A stretch of 64,000 nt of DNA. It comes from Paraphoma chrysanthemicola. Taxonomy: Eukaryota > Ascomycota > Dothideomycetes > Pleosporales > Phaeosphaeriaceae. The notes beneath the pieces were generated by a model. It worked only from the letters and a program-made list of their open reading frames with translations. It was not told where the DNA came from and did not search any database. Both the position numbers and the translations under genes were made by a program. The stretch lies in NCBI GenBank assembly GCA_020744225.1, contig JAGMWG010000003.1, forward strand, positions 372,001 through 436,000, read 5' to 3'. Below, in pieces: positions 32,925 through 42,733 of the stretch (position 1 is its first letter; every line of letters starts with the position of its first letter).

Positions 32925-33921
32925 TTATGCGAGGAGACCAGTGAGGATGTTGATGACGGCGGTGACGGTGGGCACAAGCTCAAGGCTGTCAACTTCTGGG
33001 AGGCCAAGGCCGGGCAGCTATAATGGTCAGACTGGAGAGTATACGTGGTGGTTTGAAGACTTACAGCAGGGACACCAAGACCATCGCGCTTGTTCTCGCC
33101 GCGCTCAACATTCGGGCCGGGCTGGGGGAAGACCTCCGGAGTCTCAGGAAGTTCTGGAGTCTCGGGCTTCTTCTCCAAAAGGGCGGTCAAGACCTGAATG
33201 ACCTTCTCGATCTTGTCGTGAACCTCGGGATCCTCGACAGAGGGGACGTCGCGCTTGACGGGAAGGCCAGGCACCTCAGGGACGGATGGGAGAGACGGGG
33301 CGCCGTTGAGGAGATTCTTCACCTCCTCAGGAAGGCCAACACCGGGAAGGGCTGGGAGGCCTGTGCCAACCTTATTAGCCCACAACTACTTGCAGCCGAT
33401 GACATATGCAACTTACCGAGACCATCGCGCTTGATAGGCAGCTCAGGCAGCTCAGGCACCTCCGGGACCTCAGTCTCGGGCACCTCAGGAACCTCGCCTT
33501 CTGGAAGACCAACGGGGGTCTCTGGCAGAGCAGGGAGACCGTTCTTTCCATCAAGGAGGTTCTTGAGCTCCTCAGGAAGCCCAACACCGGGAAGAGCTGG
33601 AAGACCGAGGCCGTCACGCTTCACGGGAAGCGCAGGTACGGCAGGCAGCGAAGGAAGCCCGTTGCCTCCACCGAGCAGGTTCTTAACCTCGTCCGGGAGA
33701 CCGACACCCGGGAGCGCAGGAATACCGAGTCCGTCGCGCTTGACAGGCAGCTTGGGCAGCTCAAGCGGCAGCTTAGGCAGGGAGGGCAGGCCACCAACCT
33801 CAGGCACCGAAGGAGTGCCAGTCGTAGGGGCACCGAGTTCCGGCAGCTTTGGCAGCGCCGGGAGATCGAGTGGCGCCGCAGCAGCCAGAGCAATGAAGGT
33901 TGCGATGAGAGTAGTGCGCAT
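32925..33921 (-). CDS. Secreted Kex2-processed repeat precursor (KEP-like)
   Basis: Three exons: 33921-33417, 33360-33065 and 33017-32925, with introns of 56 and 47 bp; the product is 297 residues. A signal peptide (MRTTLIATFIALAAAA) is followed by Leu/Pro/Val-rich repeats. Lys-Arg pairs lie at residues 61-62, 101-102, 164-165, 204-205 and 259-260. Each is followed by Asp, and four of the five by DGLG, then a PALPGxGLP unit and mostly (E/D)(E/L)VKNLL. Both introns fall inside repeats, and splicing restores the repeat exactly. This is the layout of fungal KEPs, in which Kex2 cuts repeats into small secreted peptides, as in some pheromone and RiPP precursors. No known RiPP enzyme lies in the window. 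A wall-structural role is the alternative. It is convergent with the Zn2Cys6 gene. Confidence 0.88.
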
Positions 33922-34965
33922 CTTGAAAGATTTGAAGATTATTAAAAAGAATGACTATGTGTGGGATTAAAAGAGTGACTGTGCTGGATGCGACTGCTGC
34001 GTTGATGATTCCTCCTTGAACGTGCGGCTACTTTCCATCTTATATACATTCCCCCATCGCTGCTCATCATTTCTTGCAAAAGCAAACCCCAACGACCCGG
34101 GAAGGCGTCGCGAGTCGGTGGAAATATCGAAACGCGATTCTAGCACCGATCACGTCAAAGATCACCTGGCTCTGCACTTTTCGGCGCGACTTGTGGTGAT
34201 GAACACGCATGGGAAATTCCGCTGATCGACACGCCCTGCTCGTGGTGTTGGTCAGGATGTGGGCGCACGTGCTTGGCGGAAGTCTGGGGTTGGTGCTTGA
34301 AGGAATGCCGCTGGGACCATTTTTGTTTTCGCGCGCCGCTCTGACTTTGGGTATGTAATTTACACCAAAGAAAACGCATCTCAAGTGCAAATATGCTGTG
34401 CGCTTATCCACCACCATCCATCTTTCAGAAAGTTCCCTATACTCCAACGAGTCGAACACTGATTGCATGCTTCGCGGCTTGATTTGACGTCAATGTTGCC
34501 GGTCAAGCCTACACTGCGATCGGCAGGGGTGCGCCGATCATTCGACGATCTTGTATGTTCTAAGCATTGCAGCATCGTCTTGGCGCGCAGGTTTAGCGAA
34601 AGATGTTCAGGAACGGTAATTTGGCGCAGACGGTAGCATTGCGCTATGTGCGCTTTTGGATGCGACTTGGGGAAAAGGATGGAGGATGGAGGGAGGATGG
34701 CGGGGTCGTGATTTTGGGAGTGGATGGTGCAATCTTGGCATGGGGCTTGGCGAGGCTTTGAAGTACATTTTGGTATCATTCAGGGGACATGTCAAGTCGA
34801 TGCGGGCAAAGGCGTTGGTGTGACGTTGCGTGATGCACGGGGACGCCAATGCTGAGGCGTCGGAGTTGTGGGCTGAGCGCACGTACGTCGGCGAAACGAG
34901 TACAAGGGCAATTGCATCCTTAATTCACCGACTGAGATTGTAGTGATCATCACTTCTCTGACCAA
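33922..34965. other. No gene seen
   Basis: This is the promoter side of the repeat precursor. Minus-strand frames of 91-133 codons overlap each other in different frames without motifs. Confidence 0.5.
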
Positions 34966-35271
34966 TCACCAAATTAACGCTCTTCTTATCAAGTAAATCG
35001 TTTCAGTATTTGAATCCACTACTCCCACTGGATCTCCTGCAAACAGCCTTGCAATACGACTTTCGCGGATTCGCATGTTGGCCTCGAGCATCATCTCCAA
35101 GCACCTTGTGCATCTAGTCCGGTCCTTAGGATGCCGGTCGCTTCGTGTGGTGTTAATCATGTGTATGGCTTCGTACAGACTTTTCCACAGTTCGCAGGTA
35201 CCGGAACGGCAAGGCGAAAGACCGCAGGTCTTAGGCACGATATTGACTCCATACGCAGCGCCGCTCAGCAT
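34966..35271 (-). CDS. Small open frame of unknown kind
   Basis: A 101-codon frame from an ATG with five scattered cysteines (KTCGLSPC, GTCELW, TRCTRC). It has balanced composition but no recognised motif, signal peptide or intron. It lies just downstream of a decayed F-box-like gene on the same strand and may be part of that debris. Confidence 0.22.
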   Translation of the reverse strand: MLSGAAYGVNIVPKTCGLSPCRSGTCELWKSLYEAIHMINTTRSDRHPKDRTRCTRCLEMMLEANMRIRESRIARLFAGDPVGVVDSNTETIYLIRRALIW

Positions 35272-35455
35272 TTATAGCGCAAGCGACTGATCCTTGCTTG
35301 GGCCACTAAATAAGTGCTTGCTACCGTTTTCCCTGGAACTCGCAGCACTGTAATCTGATGGTACGACTTTCACTTGTCGCTACAGGGCGAGTTCTACGTG
35401 CGGCACCTGTCTCTTGCTCCTTCACTGCTCAGACGGACAAGCCAGGTTTATGCTA

Positions 35456-35865
35456 TCAACTGCAGTGGCAGCTAGCACACATCGCGAACCTCGTGTTTAA
35501 AGAAAGGATTGACTCAAGGTTCACTTGGGATTCGCCGAGATCACTCAGTGTTTGACACCGTTCAAGTGTCATGTTGAGTATCGTTTTGAACCCTTCGTGG
35601 CAGCCTAAGAAACAGTTCATACGGCCATGTAGCACCTCGGCGTCTTTGACGAAGTCGGCCAGATACCAATTCAACATTTTTGCCCACTTCTTTTCGAACT
35701 CTCGATACAGCTGCTTGCATGAAAGCATGAGGCCTCGGTGGGTCTTCAGATCGTCAGCCGCTCCCTTTAGCTGCAGGCTCTGGAGGATGTGGATGTAGAC
35801 GTGGGGCGGTTCTCAGCGGGAAGCGCCTGGGCGTTCGCCTTGGTTGAACCTATGGGGAATATTGC
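35456..35865 (-). pseudogene. Decayed F-box-like (2EXR-type) gene
   Basis: On the minus strand one frame reads ALPAENRP, the 'LP.E.R' start of the 2EXR-like domain. A one-base shift near 35800 leads to HVYIHILQSLQLKGAADD and, after DLKTHRG, to LMLSCKQLYREFEKKW, a phrase typical of these proteins; the frame ends at 35456. No splice sites fit between the two parts. A frameshifted, shortened copy is inferred. Confidence 0.5.
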
Positions 35866-36565
35866 TGCAATGGCTCAAGGGATTCAGACGTTGAAAAGGT
35901 GTATGAGTCTCCTGCGCTGTTAACGTTGCTGATGAAGCTATGGAACTGTAGCAATGAGCCTTCGGAAAGTGGACTGTAAGGTTTGGATTGGTCGCGATAA
36001 GCTACGCAATGCTTATTGTGTTGACAGATGGGAGCTTCCTTCTGCCATATCTGAGCAAATTCTCCGATTACACACAGCAGAAGACCTTCCATCCGCCTCA
36101 CCACGAAAGGTATCGGCATCCCATCACTATCCCTACACCTGTTTGTAGCCGCGAATGACCTCCTTTACCTCGTGAGATTGCAAGAAGCAAGGGCATAATA
36201 ATACATGTTGGTGATGTTGCTCTAAAGAGTCAACGCCAGAATGCCTTTCCTTCACCTGAGTCACCTGGGTGAGTACGGACCGCACGCTTTAGCTTTGGCG
36301 CCACCAAGCCCCAAAAGCCCCAAAAGCCCCAAAAGCCCCAAAAGCCGTACTTTCCGTCACCAAGTGTCACCTTCTCTAATTTAACAACTTGCACCTTTGA
36401 CTAAGTCAAGGTGAGTCCGCCCAGGGCAGGTCTCTACCGGATCTCCTGCACCTCTGTCATGGTATTCCAGTTTAGTGTAACGCTACCCAGAATGACTAAC
36501 TCCCATTGCAGTCGCGCGAAGTAGCATGACATCAACGACAGTAATCAAGACAACCGACTCAGCGC
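35866..36565. other. Intergenic with a 9-bp tandem repeat
   Basis: No gene is seen. It holds the tandem repeat listed separately and the promoter of the gene at 36566. Confidence 0.5.
36306..36346. repeat. 9-bp tandem repeat, about 4.6 copies
   Basis: Perfect copies of the unit AAGCCCCAA lie in a row about 220 bp upstream of the start of the gene at 36566. A second small repeat, three copies of a 10-bp AGCGCATGCG-like unit with one variant, covers 36561-36590 and overlaps that start codon. Confidence 0.9.
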
Positions 36566-37453
36566 ATGCGAGCGCATGCGAGCGCAGGCGGGCTACCCGA
36601 CATGGCATCTTCGACATCAGTCAAACAGACCTCCTCGCAAAAGTGCCCTTCATTCAGCGCGCTGCCACCTGAGATCCGCATCTCCATCTATCAGTGCATC
36701 ATATATTCAAGTGCGAATAGGCCCGACCATGAAGCTAAATTCTGGCACTTGCACGACTTTTTCCTCTTATCGGGAGCCATTATGTATGAGTTCGAGCACG
36801 AATGGGTCAAAGTTCACAACAAACGCATCAATGTACTCTTAGCAGAGTGGCCGCTCCACATGGGCTCTACCTTAGCCCCAGTCCATCTGTCCAATCTCGC
36901 CGACACGAAACATATCCAAATCCTACTTTCAGGAGCCACGAGCAGAAGCACTCGCTCGTTAGAAACCAGAAAATCAAGATTTGCATCCACCATTGGTGCC
37001 TTTACGATGAAGCCTATGGGCTGGCCCAACCTCCCCGACAACTCGATCCGCACGTTCTTTACATCACGAATGTTTAGAGAAATGCTTCACATGCGCGCCG
37101 TTCTCCGGAACATGCCTCGATATTCTCGGTTCCAAGTCAGCATGGACTATTGTCGTGCCGAAATAAATTGTACGCCGAGATCTGATGTAGATGAATTCAT
37201 GGTCACAACGCGTCGGCACTGGCTATTTCTGCCCTGTGAAATACTCTTCCACATCTTCAGTCACGTCGTCAATTCATGTCAATCTATCGAGGACTTGCAC
37301 GAGTGGCGTGAGATGCTTGAGTCCTGCCCTAGAGCCAACAACGCTTTCGAGAACTTTTTGCATGCTCATTTCTTCGGTGGTTACACAACCTACGAGAGGC
37401 GCTACTGGGGCTACCCATATCAGATGTCGACAAATACTCGTCGGAGGCGTTGA
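36566..37453 (+). CDS. F-box-like (2EXR-type) fungal protein
   Basis: A 295-residue frame from the ATG at 36566; an ATG at 36602 is an equally good start and would avoid the repeat-derived first residues. FSALPPEIRISIYQCII is the 2EXR/F-box-like core. The rest alternates polar and hydrophobic segments, with a second F-box-like phrase (FLPCEILFHIFSHVV) near residue 225. No introns are visible. It is related in type to the genes at 23696 and 52296. Function unknown. Confidence 0.72.
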   Translation: MRAHASAGGLPDMASSTSVKQTSSQKCPSFSALPPEIRISIYQCIIYSSANRPDHEAKFWHLHDFFLLSGAIMYEFEHEWVKVHNKRINVLLAEWPLHMGSTLAPVHLSNLADTKHIQILLSGATSRSTRSLETRKSRFASTIGAFTMKPMGWPNLPDNSIRTFFTSRMFREMLHMRAVLRNMPRYSRFQVSMDYCRAEINCTPRSDVDEFMVTTRRHWLFLPCEILFHIFSHVVNSCQSIEDLHEWREMLESCPRANNAFENFLHAHFFGGYTTYERRYWGYPYQMSTNTRRRR

Positions 37454-37807
37454 GGTATTTAGGAACTCTGCGGACTTGAGATAAAGCTAGTCGGTGTGTC
37501 CGCGAATTTGGGGGAGTATCTGATCTTCCCAGAAGCGGTTGGGAAGGGTGGATCTGTAATGGCCATGGACTCAGGCAAGATATGTAAAGGCTGTACTCAG
37601 GCAAGCCAACACAAATCTTTGCTTCTTGCGCATTTGTCGCATGGCGTCTTCGCACATCTACAGCATGATTCGGCTCATCAGATCAATACTTCAAGCCGCC
37701 TCGAAGGCCAGTAGCATTGAAAAGCACAATTTAACTAAAGAAAATGCATTTTGGCTAGAAGAATCTCAGAGTACCCGTCCACCACGCCAGTTCATTCAGC
37801 ACTTATC
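37454..37807. other. Spacer between convergent genes
   Basis: 3' flanks of the genes at 36566 and 37808; no gene seen. Confidence 0.5.
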
Positions 37808-38616
37808 TTAACTAACATAGCTTTCCTTTTGGAGTACTGCGTCTCCCTCCCCCAAGAGATCGTCACCAAGCTCTGCCAGAAGAGTCTTCTCATCCACACT
37901 GCTCGCTCCATCGTACCCCGACACTATTGGCACATCATCCTCAAACTCCACCAAGTCATCCAATAGAATCTTCCACATCTCATTCGATGCAGCCTCCAAA
38001 GTCAATACCTCAGTATCGCACTCCGTAACGAGATCCGCAGCAATATGCCGCCAGCCTTTTGGCCCAGGCGCTTGTCGATTCGGCGACGCGAGACAAAAAT
38101 GCATCTGCAAACCCCCACAAATTAGTATTTCGCGACAAACATGTGCATGTGGCTTACATCGTAGCTCTGCTCAGCCCTGCGGCCTTGTCCATGAATCATC
38201 CACCTCGCCATTCCAGTACCCATGCCGAATTGCGTGAAGACCAGATCGGCAACGAAGAATGCCCCGAAAGCAGCGAGGATGCAGACTGATATGGCGCACC
38301 AGAAACAACAGAATGCCCAAGCGCCTTTGTAGCGCCGTGGGGTCAAGGGGTTGAAGTGAGATGTGGATGTGCGCATGGGTTTCAGGGTACAGTTGGTGTG
38401 TTCGCCCCAGAAGCCATAGGTTGACTCCTCATCGTCTCCATCGTCGATACCTTCGCTGATATGTTGACTTGAGATGTCGGCATGACTTTTAGGTGGGTCG
38501 TATGGCGGAGGAGCGGCTTCGTTGTCCTTTCCTAGCGATGGCGCGGGCCGTTGGAAGAAAGCCAGAAGCGCGGCATGCGGTAATGGTACGTCGCTGTTGG
38601 AACAAGACGCGGACAT
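37808..38616 (-). CDS. Single-pass membrane protein
   Basis: Two exons, 38616-38158 and 38104-37808, with a 53-bp intron (GTAAGC, TACTAAT, TTTGCAG; phase 0); the product is 251 residues. Residues about 1-95 are polar with a Pro-rich APPPYDPP stretch. One helix (FCCFWCAISVCILAAFGAFF) spans about residues 101-120. The C-terminal part, mostly from exon 2, is soluble and acidic (LLDDLVEFEDDVPIV). No family is recognised. The PPPY element could bind WW domains, for example of a Rsp5-type ubiquitin ligase, which is only a suggestion from the motif. Confidence 0.78.
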
Positions 38617-38683
38617 GATGCTGTATTAATTGACACTATGAATCCGAGAAGCGCTGAAAGAAGATGGGCGTATTGTATATGAA

Positions 38684-38971
38684 TCAATCGAATGTATCTG
38701 AGTCTTCAGGCAACCAAGTAACAGTGGCAGGATGATCCTCGAAGTAGGCTGTGCTGACACGAGATGGAAATTTCATGACTGCGTTTTGACCAAGCACGAT
38801 CGCGCATGTTTCTGCGCTTGCAGGAGGCAAGAAGGTTGTTTGCGGCTCCATGGCAGGCGCTTTCATATGTATAGTTTGATAACGGTTGCGGAACAGGCGG
38901 AGGAAGGTGGAAGGCTGGCGCAGGAATGCGCGATGGCTCGTGTGTAACGTGGGACGGGCCGATGAAGACAT
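38684..38971 (-). CDS. Possible small protein, 95 residues
   Basis: An ATG-started frame with an Arg/Ser-rich start (MSSSARPTLHTSHRAFLRQP) that could target mitochondria, and a Pro/Thr-rich end. It is intronless, with no motif, 67 bp upstream of the membrane protein gene on the same strand. It may instead be part of that gene's leader. Confidence 0.35.
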   Translation of the reverse strand: MSSSARPTLHTSHRAFLRQPSTFLRLFRNRYQTIHMKAPAMEPQTTFLPPASAETCAIVLGQNAVMKFPSRVSTAYFEDHPATVTWLPEDSDTFD

Positions 38972-39094
38972 GCGCCACCAACCTTATTTGCCAGATCGTG
39001 AAACATCATGTCGCAGTGCAGTCCGATACCGTTTAAGATTTCGTATTGAGATAGCTACATAGATTCATGCAAACCTTCATGCTGTTCGCATTGT

Positions 39095-40256
39095 TTAGGG
39101 TCGGGATGTGGCACCGAACAAGTTCGTCGTTGCCGGTGTAGTCCTCGGGGTACCGAAGAGAGGACGTACATTTGCTCCATCTATGCTTGTTCCAAAGCCA
39201 TTGGGGTTTGACGTCAAAGTAGGAGGGTTGGCTGTTGCAGTGGAGCTACCGAACAATGTGGTAGCTCCGGTTCTGGAAGACGTGTTTGGCGACTGCGTTG
39301 CACGGCCAAGAAACAATCCCTTAAACGGTGCATCACTCGAGCTCGCCTGCGCAGACGGTGTTGACTTTGTAGGCTCTGTCTTGGTCGGCCACGACTTGAT
39401 CAGTGCAAACGAGAGCTCATCGATCGTGTCCAGTTTCTCTTCCACACCCGGGATTTGTGTGATATCCACGCGGAACTGCGATCGAAAGGCTGATACAACA
39501 ACATCTCTCAGCCCGCGATTTGAATCGGGTGTGGTGCTGTATATGGCTTGTGTAGCTGCGATGAAGTCCTCAGAATGCGCGTGGTGATGGAGACAAGACC
39601 GGAATTTCTCTTTAGCGGTGTTGCACAAGCCTTCTACCTGGTACTTGTCGCCTAACGCATACATGGCTACATGAATTGTCAGGGGATTGACTACCTCGAT
39701 CATGTTGTCTGGCTTCGCGACGACTTTGTAGTCGCTTGGTGCGCTCGCGGTTTGAACTTCCGCCATGGGCTGTGTTACATTCTTGGAATTTGGCGACAGG
39801 CAAGCGCAATTGTCTTGTGTTTGGAAAGCTGACGTCTCTTTGCGGTAGCGCGAGTGGTGTGTCGTGGCTGAATCCGTGGAAGACTCGTGCTGGTAGAGAC
39901 TAGAGAACTTGAGAACGTCGGTTGATGAGCCGCTGGTAGGATCATAGTCTCCCAGATAGAGGTAGGCAATCAAACGTCGAATCATCTCCGGATCATCTTC
40001 CGGTAGATTAATGTGTAGTTCTTCAGCTTCCTTGCCGACTGCGAACTTTAGGCTTCGCTTGAAGAAGTCGCATGATGTGCACACGACGAGGCGGTGGACA
40101 TTAAAAATGAGGGTGCCGCATGTGATTGTGAGGTCGGTGAACTCGCCTTTCTTGTAAGCCCTAAGATGAGTTAGACCTTGGCCCTAAAAGTATCATCGCG
40201 TAGACTAGCCTAAGGACCGCCTCGGAGCTGGAACGGTTTGGCCAGAAATAGCTCAT
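39095..40256 (-). CDS. BTB/POZ protein with nucleoporin-like FG tail
   Basis: The main exon (about 40180-39095) encodes a BTB domain (GEFTDLTITCG, VHRLVVCTSCDFF, INLPEDDPEMIRRLIAYLY), the usual C-terminal helices (VAMYALGDKYQVEGLCNTAKE) and then a Thr/Ser/Asn-rich tail with FG-type pairs (TTLFGSS, NGFGTS, PLFGTPRT, NLFGATSRP), as in FG nucleoporins. The coding frame begins inside an intron-bounded exon. The first exon is probably the ATG at 40256 (MSYFWPNRSSSEA...), but the donor and acceptor there are weak and I could not settle the join. FG-like tails may let a protein meet nuclear pores; this is inference. Confidence 0.78.
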
Positions 40257-40654
40257 ATTTCTACTGATCACGTAGGTGTCCAGCGAGGATCGAAGTAGCG
40301 TGTAAGCCGAATGTCACCGGTGACTTTATGGGTCGGAGAAGAGTTGGACTATGGCTGTTGACTTGTCAGGGTGTGTCGCGTAGTGGTGGGTTTCATGCGG
40401 GCGCTAAGCGTTACAGCCTCGTGGACTCTTAGCGCCCCAGACTCCGCCGAGGAAGCGATTCCCCTCCCCCTGTCTCCTCCCCACCAACGATCAAATGTGT
40501 CATATTGTGAGGCGCCACTTTATCCGAGTTTCTTCACGAACCATTTGGCGCGCTTTTACCCGACCAAAAGCTATCACCGCGGCAGTGGCAGGAGGCTGGC
40601 TTTATTGAATGTACTATATTTCCAAGCTAAAATTCCAAGTTGGCCAAATCGACT
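40257..40654. other. Spacer before the tRNA gene
   Basis: No gene seen; contains the upstream flanks of the BTB gene and the tRNA. Confidence 0.5.
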
Positions 40655-40743
40655 GGCCTTATGGCGCAATGGTAGCGCGTCAGATTCCAGTACCCTCCGC
40701 CGGAAATTCCTGAAGGTTTTGCGTTCGAGTCGCAATAGGGTCA
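40655..40743 (+). tRNA. trnW-CCA: tRNA-Trp (CCA) with intron
   Basis: The acceptor stem GGCCTTA pairs with TAGGGTC (two G-T wobbles) before the discriminator A. The D-arm is GCGC-AATGGTA-GCGC. The anticodon arm starts TCAGA-TT-CCA-G and is interrupted by an intron of about 17 nt. The T-arm is TTGCG-TTCGAGT-CGCAA. The anticodon stem has one A-C mismatch next to the loop (A31-C39). The D-arm sequence matches fungal tRNA-Trp. Confidence 0.88.
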
Positions 40744-40760
40744 TCGTTATATCTTGATTC

Positions 40761-40765
40761 TTTTT
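40761..40765 (+). terminator. RNA polymerase III terminator
   Basis: A run of five T residues 17 bp after the tRNA 3' end, the usual pol III stop. Confidence 0.7.
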
Positions 40766-41294
40766 GTTGGCATCGCGAGAACGCCACAACGTTGTGTGGT
40801 AGGTTTTTTGCAACGCTGGGAAATTGTGGACCTAGGGCCGGCCTGACCCGCTTATATGAGTGGTACGCGGGATTGGACCCCGCTTTTCAGCTGGTATGGC
40901 AACTTCAACGTCTCGAAAACATCTAGAATTATAGCAATGTATGGCTCGCAGCGATGTGCGACGTTAGAGGCACTCTTCAATGACATCAACATCAGGAGAA
41001 GGGTTTTGCCTATATCCAAGCTTGTTGCAGCCCTATGCATGTTTTCTGGAACACTTGTAGTCTCGATGTTTGGAATGGCACAGAAGCACAACGAGGTGCA
41101 CTTGAAAAAAAATTAAGGTTATTTGACATTTGCTCGATGCAGACGTATGAAATTGAAAGACTTTGAATATTCTTTGTCTGCCTGCTGAACGGCTGAGCGG
41201 ACCACCGCATTGGCTTCGGAAACACCATTCCCCGTTCCACTCCTTTCCCCGGCCAGCCTGATCACACGATACGTTTCGAAGCAGGTTTGGTGAT
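40766..41294. other. No gene seen
   Basis: Overlapping short frames on both strands around 40852-41116 have no motif. Confidence 0.5.
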
Positions 41295-42733
41295 TCATCC
41301 GCCTGTCGTCAAGCCTTCCACAAACTCCACGATTTCGCCAATGAAAGGGTCGTAGTTACAATCCTCACAATAGTCTTCGTTGCGATAGAAGATGCAAACC
41401 CAACTTCCTGCATCTTCTAAGCTTTCATAAACTTCGCTGAACTTGTACCAAAAGAACTCGTAGTTGTTCCCGCGATAATTGCGGGGAAATAGCTGGATCA
41501 ATTCCAGCCTCGGAAAGCGCGATGTGTTTGTAAGTATGTCATGCAAGAGGTCGATAGTCTTCCCGCATGCATGGTGTATCTTTAGGACTTCCAAATTCGG
41601 CGGAAGAATGTTGCAACTCGATGGCTGCGTAGTGTCAGGTGAGGTTAGGAGGACTTCGTAATCAACTTGCAATACCTCCAGACTGACGAATTGAGCGAGC
41701 GCAGTGGTAGGTGAGACGTGGTCCAAGAAATCGGGGTATTCAGAGCTATGATGGCGTATCTCAAGACTTTTATGACAATTCTGAAGGGGAGAATGTGTTC
41801 GATGAGAGAGTCGAAATAGCCCGGCTGGTTGGGGTTCAGGAAGGGGCTTAGCTCTCCCTCGTCGTTGTCGTAGATCATGTTGACAAGCCATATTACCAGG
41901 TTCGTCAGATGTGGCATCCTTCGGAGGAAAGCTACCAAGTTTGTGTGCTCGGGGGCGATAGTCTCGTCCAATATGGTGGTGCTGCGTACAATATCCAGCG
42001 CTTTGATCTGGCACAACTCTTCTGGATATTCTGATGCGGTCGGCAGCTGGCAATAGTGACTAACCTACAGACACGTGAGGTCCGGGAGGCTACAACACGG
42101 CCACTCGAGTGTGCTGCTATGGATTTGCAAGGTTTTCAGGTTGCGCAGACCGGGAATCTCCATCAACTCTGTACTTGTATAGTCGCGGCCAAACAAATGC
42201 TTCATGGCATGGCCGTCAAGTGATTCTGGGAGGCAAGCATTCGAGATGGTTCCATCTCTGATGGCCAGACACAACTCCTGAAGATTGCTTAGACGTCGCA
42301 GCATGTATCTCGCAATCTCTGTCCCCTTCATGCGAACACTGAGATGTTCAAAACCCAGCGGGGCTGCCTCGCCTATTGGATTTAGTAAGTGCGGGTCGAT
42401 TTTCGTGTCCTTGATATGCGGTTGCAATTCCAGTGCTCTGACCTTTTGGGCAAGATCCGGACGTTTGACTAATGTCAAAGCGAGGAACGCGATGCGAGAC
42501 TTCAATTCAGGCTTGTTGAATCTCCAATAAGCCTCGTAGGGTATTTGGATCAAGCGATGCAGCGCCTCCTGCGCAATCAACCCCAGATGTTTCGCCGTAA
42601 GTGACAGTCGCAAGAGATCCATCGTAGGCAGACAGAACGCGACCTCCAGCAGAAGTTCGTCGGGCAGGCTCATGAGCAGTTGTGCGGGAACTCGCGCGGG
42701 CGATTTGGGGTCCATGGTCGAAAAGTCCGGCAT
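41295..42733 (-). pseudogene. F-box protein gene with a stop and a frameshift
   Basis: The ATG at 42733 begins an F-box protein: SLPDELLLEVAFCLPTMDLL and AKHLGLIAQEAL, then LRR-like repeats (LSNLQELCLAIRDG, LRNLKTLQIHSS). The frame meets TAG at about 42065 and continues open in the same frame with PTASEYPEELCQIKALDIVRS and LRRMPHLTNLVIWLVNM. No donor with the right phase exists to splice out the TAG. Near 41780 the coding signal moves to another frame (KSLEIRHHSSEYPDFLD, then FVSLEVLQVDYEVLL) and ends at 41295. Two lesions suggest a pseudogene. A truncated but working 222-residue F-box protein is possible. F-box proteins link targets to SCF ubiquitin ligases. Confidence 0.68.

Noticed and set aside
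33023..33970. 315-codon plus-strand frame opposite the repeat precursor
   Set aside because: It is the mirror of a Leu/Pro repeat gene; the minus strand has the signal peptide, introns and Lys-Arg repeats.
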